Assembly: GCA_017536105.1 (NCBI GenBank)
Contig: JAFXRZ010000014.1
Coordinates: 1 to 10,150 of the forward strand
Direction: 5' to 3'
Length of the DNA: 10,150 nucleotides
Origin: Ruminococcus sp.
GTDB lineage: Bacteria; Bacillota_A; Clostridia; Oscillospirales; Ruminococcaceae
Part shown: piece by piece, positions 4,124-10,077 of the stretch
Layout of the letters: each line of letters starts with the position of its first letter
How positions within the stretch are numbered: position 1 is the stretch's first letter
Notes under the pieces: model-generated
Seen by the model: the letters and a program-made list of their open reading frames with translations, nothing else
What the model was told of the DNA's origin: nothing
The model's database searches: none
Translations under genes and position numbers: made by a program

Positions 4124-5512
4124 ATGAAAAACAATACCAAGAGATTTATCATAACTGTAGCGGTCATCACAATGCTCTCACTGGCATCCTGCGGAAGCTC
4201 TGACAGCAGCGGACAAAGTTCTTCTGCGGCTGATACATCCTCAGCGGCTGTGACCGAAGCTCAAACCGATGACAGCAGCACCGCAGAAACTACAACAGCG
4301 GCAAATGCTTCCGAACCGTCCGAAACTGAAACATCTGAACCGGACGATAGCGAAGCCGAGAAAGCATCGGCAGAGATCTCCGCAGGCGTCTCCGATATCC
4401 AGATACTCGAAGCCAGCGCCGATAATACGTCGCTGACCTCCGGAAGTGCAACTGTGAAGATCGGCAACAAGAGCATTGATCTCAGCGGTGCCTACATCAT
4501 CGACGGCGTTGATGCGGTCATTACAGGTGGGACTTACACTTCATCGGAGAGCGATCAGAATGTGTTCCTTGTTATCAACGGCGGTTCGCTGAAGATCTCC
4601 AATGCCGAGATCGTAAAGACGGGCAACGCTTCGACCAATGACAGCAAGCGCACCTCGGATGTATCGGATGACTACAATTTTTACGGCATCAATTCCGTGA
4701 TACTCGTTGTGGGTGAGGGCAGCTCGGCGGAGATCACCGACTGCACCATTACCTCCGATTGCAGCGGAGCCAACGCAGTATTCTCCACGGCAAACGCTAC
4801 GGCTAACGTATCCAATGTTAAGATAACCACCACCGGAAATTCCTCCCGGGGCGTGTATGCGACCTACGAGGGCACGATCAATGCAGATCACGTTGACATC
4901 ACCACAAGCGGCGCACACTGCGCACCTATCGCAACCGACAGGGGCGGCGGATATGTGACCGTAACGAACTCCAAAGTTCAATGCTCCGGCGATGGCAGCC
5001 CCTGCATCTACTCGACGGGCGATATCAAGGTCGAGAACCTCATCGGCGTATCGACAGGCGCACAGGCGGCGGTCATCGAGGGCAAGAATTCTATCACGAT
5101 GACCAACTGTGACTTTACTGTCAGCGGAGGCAACAACGGCGTAATGCTCTATCAGAGTATGTCAGGCGACGCTGCCGACAGCGACGCGACTGCAAGCTGC
5201 TCCGAGCTTACTATGACAGGAACGACAATCCGCAACGGCACCGAAGGCCCGATGTTCTACATCACAAACACCACCTCGGTTATCAATCTCAACGGCGGCA
5301 ACACTCTTGAATGCTCAAACGGTCAGCTCGTCAATGCCGCGACGGGGCGCTGGGGCAAGGACGGTTCCAACGGCGGAAACCTCTCGCTGAACATCTCGGG
5401 CGACAGCATTTTCGACAGCGTAACTGCGGACGACATCAGCTCCGTTGCGGTCAATGTACTTGACGGCGGAGCATTCACCGGAGAGACATCTGGCGAGGTA
5501 GCTGTCGGGTAA
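4124..5512 (+). CDS. surface lipoprotein with a predicted right-handed beta-helix
   Basis: The product has 462 residues. Residues 1-22 form a lipoprotein signal peptide with lipobox LAS|C, the acylated Cys being Cys23. Residues 24-85 are a disordered linker of Ser, Thr, Ala, Glu and Asp, as expected for spanning the cell wall. From about residue 90 to the end, short beta-strand repeats recur with G-G or S-G turns and runs of T, N, S and V (ITGGTYTSS, INGGSLKISNAEIV, SSAEITDCTITSD, NITMTNCDF-like rungs). This is typical of parallel beta-helix adhesins or polysaccharide-binding proteins. No catalytic motif of a pectate lyase or glycosidase is clear, so binding is more likely than catalysis. AAAAGGAGG (4107-4115) sets the start. 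The gene is a single unit closed by the hairpin at 5590. Confidence 0.8.
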   Translation: MKNNTKRFIITVAVITMLSLASCGSSDSSGQSSSAADTSSAAVTEAQTDDSSTAETTTAANASEPSETETSEPDDSEAEKASAEISAGVSDIQILEASADNTSLTSGSATVKIGNKSIDLSGAYIIDGVDAVITGGTYTSSESDQNVFLVINGGSLKISNAEIVKTGNASTNDSKRTSDVSDDYNFYGINSVILVVGEGSSAEITDCTITSDCSGANAVFSTANATANVSNVKITTTGNSSRGVYATYEGTINADHVDITTSGAHCAPIATDRGGGYVTVTNSKVQCSGDGSPCIYSTGDIKVENLIGVSTGAQAAVIEGKNSITMTNCDFTVSGGNNGVMLYQSMSGDAADSDATASCSELTMTGTTIRNGTEGPMFYITNTTSVINLNGGNTLECSNGQLVNAATGRWGKDGSNGGNLSLNISGDSIFDSVTADDISSVAVNVLDGGAFTGETSGEVAVG

Positions 5513-5589
5513 AACTGCTTTTAAAAAACTATGCTCCTTGCAGTGAAGCGCAGGAAGGACTGACAGCAAATAGCTAACGAATACAGCGG

Positions 5590-5627
5590 CAGGGTACCCA
5601 CAGTATTTGTGAGTACCCTGTTGTTTA
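5590..5627 (+). terminator. terminator of the lipoprotein gene
   Basis: CAGGGTAC (5590-5597) pairs perfectly with GTACCCTG (5613-5620), the stem continues inward through CACA/TGTG after one mismatch, and TTGTTT follows. It stands 78 bp past the stop codon. Confidence 0.8.
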
Positions 5628-5641
5628 TACCGGTTGGGGTT

Positions 5642-5758
5642 TCAGAGCAGCGGCTCGTACTGTCTGCGGATGTTGTCACCGACTGTCGCCATGACCCTGT
5701 TGCGGGTCTTTTCTTCTTTCAGACCCATGCTGAGATAAATGTTTTTTGCATTATCCAT
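5642..5758 (-). CDS. 38-aa hypothetical ORF, possibly a gene remnant
   Basis: The frame reads MDNAKNIYLSMGLKEEKTRN, continues with VMATVGDNIRRQ, and ends YEPLL. Codon third positions are GC-rich, as in the large surface-protein genes and unlike the AT-rich GNAT gene 46 bp upstream, which suggests genuine coding DNA of local origin. No SD precedes the ATG, and a TGA lies two codons upstream in frame. It is either a very small basic protein co-transcribed with the GNAT gene or the 3' end of a gene whose front was lost. I do not recognise a family. Confidence 0.35.
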   Translation of the reverse strand: MDNAKNIYLSMGLKEEKTRNRVMATVGDNIRRQYEPLL

Positions 5759-5804
5759 TTTTCAAAAGTGTTACTGAGTTAAACATAGATTTCGCATCCC
5801 TGAA

Positions 5805-6236
5805 TTATTCGCAATACATACATATAGTTCCCTTTGATAACTTAAACCCATTCTTCTCATAAAACTTAGCCGCTGGCGCATACTCGCTTGTATAAAGAAC
5901 AATGCCCGCAAGTCCTTTGTCCTTACTATAATCTTTAACAGCGTTTAATAACTGCTTACCTATTCCTTGACCTTGTCGCTCCGGAAGTACTGCCATTTCA
6001 TTAATGTAAATCTCTTCTTTGCTGCCTGAGATCTTACGAAGCGCGAATATACACCCTATTACTTCTTTGTCTTCTTCATATACAAATCCAACAAATTTTT
6101 TCTGTTCAAAAAAATCCTGAAGATATTCTGTGGCATTTTCTGTCGTCCAATCTATTCCCCAATATTCCATTGGAAATGCTTTTGTATAAATCGAACCACA
6201 TTGTGTTAAATCACTGTTTTTCATAATTCTGATCAT
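5805..6236 (-). CDS. GNAT-family N-acetyltransferase (second copy type)
   Basis: The product has 143 residues. The acetyl-CoA binding loop RQGQGIG is at residues 87-93, following the strand IYINEMAVLP, and AAKFYEKNGF at 122-131 forms the C-terminal motif. An N-terminal strand and helix (MIRIMKNSDLTQCGSIY) and KFVGFVYEEDKEVIGCIF complete the fold. It resembles the GNAT at 2089-2520 in length and architecture but not closely in sequence, so a different substrate is likely. The ATG at 6236 has a GAGGT SD a few bases upstream. Its leader of about 115 nt carries the motif shared with the first GNAT gene. The gene is AT-rich and has its own promoter. There is no clear terminator behind it, so the 38-codon ORF downstream may be co-transcribed. 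Confidence 0.88.
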   Translation of the reverse strand: MIRIMKNSDLTQCGSIYTKAFPMEYWGIDWTTENATEYLQDFFEQKKFVGFVYEEDKEVIGCIFALRKISGSKEEIYINEMAVLPERQGQGIGKQLLNAVKDYSKDKGLAGIVLYTSEYAPAAKFYEKNGFKLSKGTICMYCE

Positions 6237-6253
6237 TGTACTACCTCACTGCC

Positions 6254-6281
6254 AAATTCCGATTTATCTTATTATCAACAC
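6254..6281 (-). repeat. leader motif shared by the two GNAT genes, copy 2
   Basis: On the minus strand GTGTTGATAATAAGATA is followed by AATCGGAATTT, ending 17 nt before the ATG at 6236. It matches 2049-2076 with three mismatches, although the rest of the two leaders is unrelated. Confidence 0.7.
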
Positions 6282-6359
6282 AGAAGCTAACCTGTCCTCG
6301 CTGAATATTGAAAGTATTTTTCCGCATATTATTTTGCTGCTAAGTCAGCATTTTTCTTA

Positions 6360-6388
6360 ATTATATCAGACCTCCGGAGAAAAGTCAA
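6360..6388 (-). promoter_or_regulatory. sigma-A promoter of the second GNAT gene
   Basis: On the minus strand TTGACT (6388-6383), a 17-bp spacer and TATAAT (6365-6360). Start and end of the element closely match the deaminase promoter at 3976-4004. The terminator hairpin of the micro-peptide cluster lies only 14 bp upstream. Confidence 0.85.
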
Positions 6389-6402
6389 TTTTCATATACG
6401 GC

Positions 6403-6431
6403 AAAGCGCCCGCACTCATTGTACGGACGCT
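6403..6431 (-). terminator. hairpin closing the reverse micro-peptide cluster
   Basis: On the minus strand AGCGTCCGTA (6431-6422) pairs with TGCGGGCGCT (6414-6405) using two G-T pairs, followed by only TTGCC. The sequence matches the terminator at 534-559 almost base for base (AGCGTCYGTRCAAT...GTGCGGRCGCT). The poor T-run suggests leaky termination into the second GNAT gene. Confidence 0.6.
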
Positions 6432-6449
6432 CTATACATTACTGTTCAT
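6432..6449 (-). CDS. 5-codon mini-ORF (MNSNV) ending at a hairpin base
   Basis: A CAGGAGT SD (6461-6455) lies a few bases before the ATG at 6449. After five codons a TAG (6434-6432) touches the hairpin stem that begins at 6431. The arrangement is the same as at 513-533. Translation is inferred from the SD and the recurrence only. Confidence 0.4.
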   Translation of the reverse strand: MNSNV

Positions 6450-6480
6450 TAAAACACTCCTGTTTCTTGTTTTTATATCA

Positions 6481-6561
6481 TTATTTGCAGTTGTGCAAAA
6501 CTATCAGAATTACTGTGGGTGCAGCGCAGAAAATAAGTGTGCCGATCGCAAGTCCTATCAT
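6481..6561 (-). CDS. micro-peptide 6: 26-aa hydrophobic peptide
   Basis: This 26-codon ORF starts MIGLAIGTLIFCAAPT and ends VLHNCK. AAGGAGGG (6576-6569) lies 7 nt before the ATG. The peptide has one probable membrane span with a central Pro, two Cys and a basic C-terminus. An in-frame ATG at 6603 directly after the stop of micro-peptide 5 (TAAATGATCACA) would give a 40-residue form but has no SD; its ATGATCACA equals the first three codons of micro-peptides 2 and 3, so it may be a fossil start. No family is recognised. Confidence 0.6.
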   Translation of the reverse strand: MIGLAIGTLIFCAAPTVILIVLHNCK

Positions 6562-6603
6562 CGTATTTCCCTCCTTTTCGGTTTGATGATTTTTTGTGAT
6601 CAT

Positions 6604-6672
6604 TTACTTGCAGATGTAAGCGGTGACTGCTCCGATACCGAGCAGAACTACCATTGTGCAGCATACTAACAT
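6604..6672 (-). CDS. micro-peptide 5: 22-aa hydrophobic peptide
   Basis: This 22-codon ORF starts MLVCCTMVVLLGIG and ends TAYICK. AAAGGAGC (6688-6681) lies 8 nt before the ATG. Its core LLGIGAVTAYI lines up with MLGISTTAYI of micro-peptides 2 and 3 with a one-residue gap, and all have Cys near the N-terminus. This is the best evidence that the forward and reverse clusters belong to one family. It is the first gene of the reverse cluster, read from a promoter near 6729-6758. The function is unknown; a membrane location is likely. Confidence 0.65.
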   Translation of the reverse strand: MLVCCTMVVLLGIGAVTAYICK

Positions 6673-6723
6673 TTCTTTCAGCTCCTTTCGTATGTCTTGT
6701 GTTGTTTTCTTTACTGTGTCTTT

Positions 6724-6758
6724 AGTATATCATACACTTCTTTGCAACTTCTTTGCAA
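6724..6758 (-). promoter_or_regulatory. promoter of the reverse micro-peptide cluster with tandem 11-bp repeat
   Basis: On the minus strand TTGCAAAGAAG occurs twice in a row (6758-6748 and 6747-6737), followed by TATGATATACT. The first TTGCAA with an 18-bp spacer and TATGAT (6734-6729) makes an acceptable promoter; TATACT (6729-6724) is an alternative -10. Perfect direct repeats with an 11-bp period over the -35 are typical of sites bound by OmpR/PhoB-type response regulators. Confidence 0.55.
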
Positions 6759-6768
6759 GGATCTTTTT

Positions 6769-7056
6769 GTGCATCTTAAGTGGGGCTGTGACTTTCATTT
6801 CAAGGACGCTGCCGCCCCTCTGCCGCTTGCATTCGGCGTTGATGATAGCCCCGAAGCAATATATGATTATTACATAGATTATGTCAAGAAGTACTGTGAA
6901 ATGCGTAATAACATCGCCAATGAAGACGGTAAAATCTTTTTTGGTAATGTAACAGATATTCTTGGTATACGTGAACTTGATGATATGTTAGTGGTTTTGA
7001 CAGTTTTTGATGATTTCGATGAGGGCAAAATTAAGATACCTTATCCGCCAAAATAA
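6769..7056 (+). CDS. 95-aa hypothetical protein, possibly a 3' fragment
   Basis: The frame from the GTG at 6769 (SD AAGGA at 6757-6761) to the TAA at 7056 encodes an acidic product starting MHLKWGCDFHFKDAAAPLPL. SPEAIYDYYIDYVKKYCEMR, a predicted helix, follows, then DDMLVVLTVFDDFDEGK and a PYPPK end. Composition and codon use look like real protein. The frame stays open upstream to 6697, but that part overlaps the divergent micro-peptide promoter and reads like non-coding DNA. No promoter of its own is evident, so it may be the tail of a gene that lost its front. I do not recognise the family. Confidence 0.45.
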   Translation: MHLKWGCDFHFKDAAAPLPLAFGVDDSPEAIYDYYIDYVKKYCEMRNNIANEDGKIFFGNVTDILGIRELDDMLVVLTVFDDFDEGKIKIPYPPK

Positions 7057-7211
7057 CAAGAAAAAAGCACGATTTTTTAAATTTGTGGGTACTATTTGGG
7101 TACTACTCTACACCAAATTCGACTGATTTGGGGCTAATCGCACTTCACTGCAACTTAACGAAAACGACGTAAAATCGGGCTATTCTTCACTTTGCTTAAC
7201 TACACTAAACC

Positions 7212-7300
7212 AGCTCCCTATATTTCAAATCTCTCAATCCGCGCCAAAGTTTTAAACTCTCAAACAACGTATTTGCGCGGTTTGGGAGCTTTTGTTTTTG
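7212..7300 (+). ncRNA. nested hairpin element, possible structured RNA or large terminator
   Basis: AGCTCCC (7212-7218) pairs with GGGAGCT (7284-7290). Inside it, CCGCGC (7239-7244) with AAA (7246-7248) pairs with TTT (7272-7274) and GCGCGG (7275-7280). TTTGTTTTT follows directly. Two coaxial stems and a T-run look like the 3' end of a structured transcript. No promoter is convincing and no known RNA family is recognised. Confidence 0.35.
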
Positions 7301-7370
7301 CTCAAAAAGCGGTTTTGGGTGTTGTTTGGGCGTTATGGCCTTAAAAAATCGCTTTTTTGAATGATATATG

Positions 7371-7397
7371 AGCAGGCTTTACATGCCTGCTTTTTTG
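7371..7397 (+). terminator. strong orphan terminator
   Basis: AGCAGGC (7371-7377) and GCCTGCT (7385-7391) form a perfect stem with a TTTACAT loop and a run of six or more T. No intact gene ends just upstream on this strand, so it probably outlived the gene it served or ends a transcript of the preceding structured region. Confidence 0.8.
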
Positions 7398-7504
7398 TAT
7401 TATTCGGGCTTTTTCAAAGTCGGTTTCAAGTATCTCGCCGAGGGCTTCCGAAGCGCTTCCGCCGGCTGTATGCCCTATGAAGTGAGACAGAACGTTAAAC
7501 TTCC

Positions 7505-7533
7505 TTGACACCGCACTGTTCTTGGAATATAAT
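7505..7533 (+). promoter_or_regulatory. consensus sigma-A promoter of the CotH gene
   Basis: TTGACA (7505-7510), a 17-bp spacer and TATAAT (7528-7533) match the consensus fully. The transcript would start near 7540, leaving a leader of only about 28 nt, which argues against the GTG at 7538 as the start codon. Confidence 0.9.
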
Positions 7534-7567
7534 ATAAGTGAAAAACACGAACTTACGGAGGTGCTTT

Positions 7568-9919
7568 ATGAGTATTCGGGCTTTATGCAGACGATTTATC
7601 GGCGCCGCTTCGGCGGTGATGATGCTTACGTCATTTATGCCGGCAATATCCCCGGGGGGATATGCTTTTGCGGAGGCGGAGGCTTTTGATCTTGCCGGGC
7701 TTGCGGACAACGGTATTCCTGTTTTGTATATCAGCATTGATGAAACTGCCGAGGGCTACGGCACTATCGAGGAGATGAATTCGAGCCCGGATCATTCCGC
7801 CCAGTGTACGGGCACTGTGAGGCTGGATGTTCCCGAGGGCTACACCGGCGATTACAGCGATACGGCTCTCGGCGATACCGCAGAGCTCAAACTCTCATAC
7901 ATCCGCGGCAGAGGGCACTCTACCTGGGGCGGAGATAAGAAGCCTTACAAGTTCAAGCTGGACAAAGGCGCCGATCTGCTGGGTATGGGCAAGAACAAGC
8001 ACTGGGTGCTGCTTGCGAACACGGGGGATGACACGCTGCTTAAAAACCGCATCACAAGCTATATCGGAAGCAGGCTGGGCTTGGCTTACACTCCGCAGAT
8101 GCTCCCCGTTGATGTGGTGATGAACGGCGACTACCTCGGCAATTACTATCTGTCCGAGCAGGTAAGGGTCGGCAATTCCCGGGTGGAGATAGACGAGCTG
8201 AAACAGACGGACAGCGAAGCGCCGGAGGTCACGGGGGGATATCTTCTCGCCCTCGGACGCAAGAACGACCCGGAGGGCACCGGGCAGATCTACCGCCATA
8301 TCATAACGGAAGGCGGCAATGTGTTCTTCGGGGAGACCCCGGAGTTCTACACCAACTACTCCGACGACGAGACCGGTACGGATGCGCAGTTTGCCTACAT
8401 CTCCGATTATTTGCAGAAGATCGAGGATGCCGTGCTGTCAGATGATTTCACGGACAAGAACGGCGTGCCTGTAAGCGAGTATCTCGATCTTCAGTCTGCC
8501 GCTTCATATTGGTGGGTAAACAATTTCCTGAAAAACCACGATGCCTTCTCCACCACCAGCACCTACCTCTACAAAGCGCGAAACGGGAAGCTGTTCTACG
8601 GACCTCTCTGGGACTTCGACCAGTCGATGACGGGTTCATCCGCCGAAGGCTTCTACAAGGGCAACACTCTCTGGCTCAACAGACTGAGAGCCTACAATGC
8701 CGAGTATCAGCAGATACTTTTTGAGACCTGGGACAGGCTGGACGGCATCATTACCGATATCGTAAAAGAGGGCGGCGTTCTTGACGCTTATGCGGACGAG
8801 CTCCGGGCTTCCGAGGAGGACAACGAAAAGCGCTGGGAGATAAAAGAGAGATATGCCGAAATGGGAATGGAGTTCGACTACGGTCAGCAGATCGAAGAGC
8901 TCCGCAGCTGGCTGCTTGAAAGGCAGCAGTGGGTGAGAGAGAACGTACAAGATGAGTTGACAAAGGCACGTTTCAGAGTCACTTATAAAAGCGGCGATGA
9001 GGTCATCCAGGTCTCGGAGCAGGACTATATGACGGATGTCTCAACTGGTGTTACCCCTCCGCTGAAAGAGGGCTGGGTCTTTATTGAGTGGCAGCTCGAA
9101 AACGGCACTGCGGAAGATATCCCCGGGCTGCTGACAGAGGATATCACCCTCACCGCAAGGTTTATCCCCGAGGATGAAGCGGTCATGGCGGAGGATATAT
9201 ACTTCTGGTTTTACGATGTATGGTTCGACCTGAGAAACGACGGCAACAGTTTCAGCCCGGATATCCTCGTACTCCCCGAAGACGCACAGGAGAGAGTCTT
9301 TGAGTGGAGCTCCTCCGATCCAAAGGTCGCAAGCGTGGATCACGAGGGCAGGGTCACTCCCCATAAAACGGGTGAAACGGTGATAAGCGTCAAGCTGAGA
9401 AACGGCGTTGAGAAGAGCTACACCTTCCACGTTTACGACTCGGAGATCACCCCGACGCAGGAGACCGCAGAGCTTATCCTCGAAAGTGAGACCATTACTC
9501 TGAATGTCGGCGAATACGGACAGATCGCTGTGAACCCCTCTCCCCAGCCCAACACCGACAACTATCTTATGTATTCAGCGGACAAAGAGGGCGTTATCGA
9601 GCTGTTGGATCACGGCGTGTTCCGGGCCGTTGCTCCCGGTGAGGTGATCGTCAGGGTATCGAATTTTGACGGCGTGGAAGCCTTCTGCAAGATAATCGTC
9701 ACCGAAAAGGCTCCCGACGAGAGCAAGCCGGATGAAAGCAAGCCTGACGAGAGCATACCCGACAGCAAGTCCGATGACAGCATTCCCGAAAGCAAGCCGG
9801 AAAGCTCCGTACCCGAACAGGAAAGGGGAGACAATCCCGAGACAGGCACAGCAGGAGTTATGCTTGCAGCCGCAGCAGCAGCGGGAGCAATGATCGTGAT
9901 AAAGAAGAGAGCTGAATAA
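7568..9919 (+). CDS. CotH-kinase-domain cell-surface protein with NPETG sorting signal
   Basis: The product has 783 residues. The ATG at 7568 follows ACGGAGGTG (7555-7563). Residues 1-35 are a signal peptide (MSIRALCRRF, hydrophobic core, probable cut near AFAEA). Residues 50-460 form a CotH domain: YIRGRGHSTW at 111-120, KKPYKFKLD at 124-132, LLGMGKNKHWVLLAN at 137-151, LLKNRI at 157-162, VDVVMNGDYLGNYYLSEQV at 181-199 and the late active-site-type motif YGPLWDFDQS at 344-353. CotH proteins in Bacillus and fungi are atypical protein kinases; whether this one has kinase activity is inference. Then come an InlB-type repeat (about 470-535, EGWVFIEW), Ig-like BID_2-type modules (about 565-712) and a linker of DESKP repeats (715-750). 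The C-terminus has NPETG (756-760), a hydrophobic stretch and KKRAE, a sortase-type anchor. It is a single unit with its own promoter and terminators. Confidence 0.92.
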   Translation: MSIRALCRRFIGAASAVMMLTSFMPAISPGGYAFAEAEAFDLAGLADNGIPVLYISIDETAEGYGTIEEMNSSPDHSAQCTGTVRLDVPEGYTGDYSDTALGDTAELKLSYIRGRGHSTWGGDKKPYKFKLDKGADLLGMGKNKHWVLLANTGDDTLLKNRITSYIGSRLGLAYTPQMLPVDVVMNGDYLGNYYLSEQVRVGNSRVEIDELKQTDSEAPEVTGGYLLALGRKNDPEGTGQIYRHIITEGGNVFFGETPEFYTNYSDDETGTDAQFAYISDYLQKIEDAVLSDDFTDKNGVPVSEYLDLQSAASYWWVNNFLKNHDAFSTTSTYLYKARNGKLFYGPLWDFDQSMTGSSAEGFYKGNTLWLNRLRAYNAEYQQILFETWDRLDGIITDIVKEGGVLDAYADELRASEEDNEKRWEIKERYAEMGMEFDYGQQIEELRSWLLERQQWVRENVQDELTKARFRVTYKSGDEVIQVSEQDYMTDVSTGVTPPLKEGWVFIEWQLENGTAEDIPGLLTEDITLTARFIPEDEAVMAEDIYFWFYDVWFDLRNDGNSFSPDILVLPEDAQERVFEWSSSDPKVASVDHEGRVTPHKTGETVISVKLRNGVEKSYTFHVYDSEITPTQETAELILESETITLNVGEYGQIAVNPSPQPNTDNYLMYSADKEGVIELLDHGVFRAVAPGEVIVRVSNFDGVEAFCKIIVTEKAPDESKPDESKPDESIPDSKSDDSIPESKPESSVPEQERGDNPETGTAGVMLAAAAAAGAMIVIKKRAE
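9712..9800 (+). repeat. PDES(K/I) codon-level repeat in the CotH linker
   Basis: Short degenerate repeats encode P-D-E-S-K-P-D-E-S-K-P-D-E-S-I and decayed copies (DSKSDDSIPESKPESS). The stretch is extended and acidic and is probably the cell-wall-spanning stalk. Such tracts often vary in copy number between strains. Confidence 0.7.
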
Positions 9920-9932
9920 TAAATCGAAAGCC

Positions 9933-9955
9933 CCTTGTTCTATAACAAGGTTATT
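9933..9955 (+). terminator. short hairpin after the CotH gene
   Basis: CCTTGTT (9933-9939) pairs perfectly with AACAAGG (9944-9950) around CTAT and is followed by TTATTG. The T-run is poor, so it may protect the 3' end or pause polymerase ahead of the stronger hairpin downstream. Confidence 0.5.
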
Positions 9956-9963
9956 GAAAACAA

Positions 9964-10000
9964 GAGCAGACCCGGAAGAAATTCCGAGCCTGCTCTTTTT
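9964..10000 (+). terminator. main terminator of the CotH gene
   Basis: GAGCAG (9964-9969) pairs with CTGCTC (9990-9995). An inner CGGAA/TTCCG stem extends it, and five T follow. Confidence 0.85.
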
Positions 10001-10077
10001 GTGTTATCCAGCCTTTTTCAAGGGCAGCACCGCACAACCCGCGGCTGACGCCTCTGCACGCCATCTGATTGCCAGCT

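Larger units (their letters stand above)
7057..7504. other. gene-poor region with short repeats and nested inverted repeats
   Basis: No gene can be supported in this 450-bp gap. It contains two copies of TGGGTACTA 11 bp apart (7086-7094, 7097-7105) and a CCAAAT/ATTTGG hairpin (7113-7131). CTTCACTGCAACTTAAC (7143-7159) is echoed by CTTCACTTTGCTTAAC (7185-7200). A nested inverted repeat lies at 7212-7290 and a strong terminator at 7371-7397. From 7397 to 7508 both strands read like protein fragments. Taken together it looks like a scar of past insertions. Confidence 0.5.

Noticed and set aside
4541..4981. 146-codon minus-strand ORF
   Set aside because: It lies wholly inside the lipoprotein gene and has no SD. 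The lipoprotein frame has a clear signal peptide and repeats.
7212..7300. Integron attC site
   Set aside because: The nested stems lack the RYYYAAC/GTTRRRY core pair, and no integron integrase or cassette series is present.
7538..7567. GTG at 7538 as the start of the CotH protein
   Set aside because: It would lie at or before the expected transcription start, has no SD, and would put ten extra residues ahead of a normal signal peptide.
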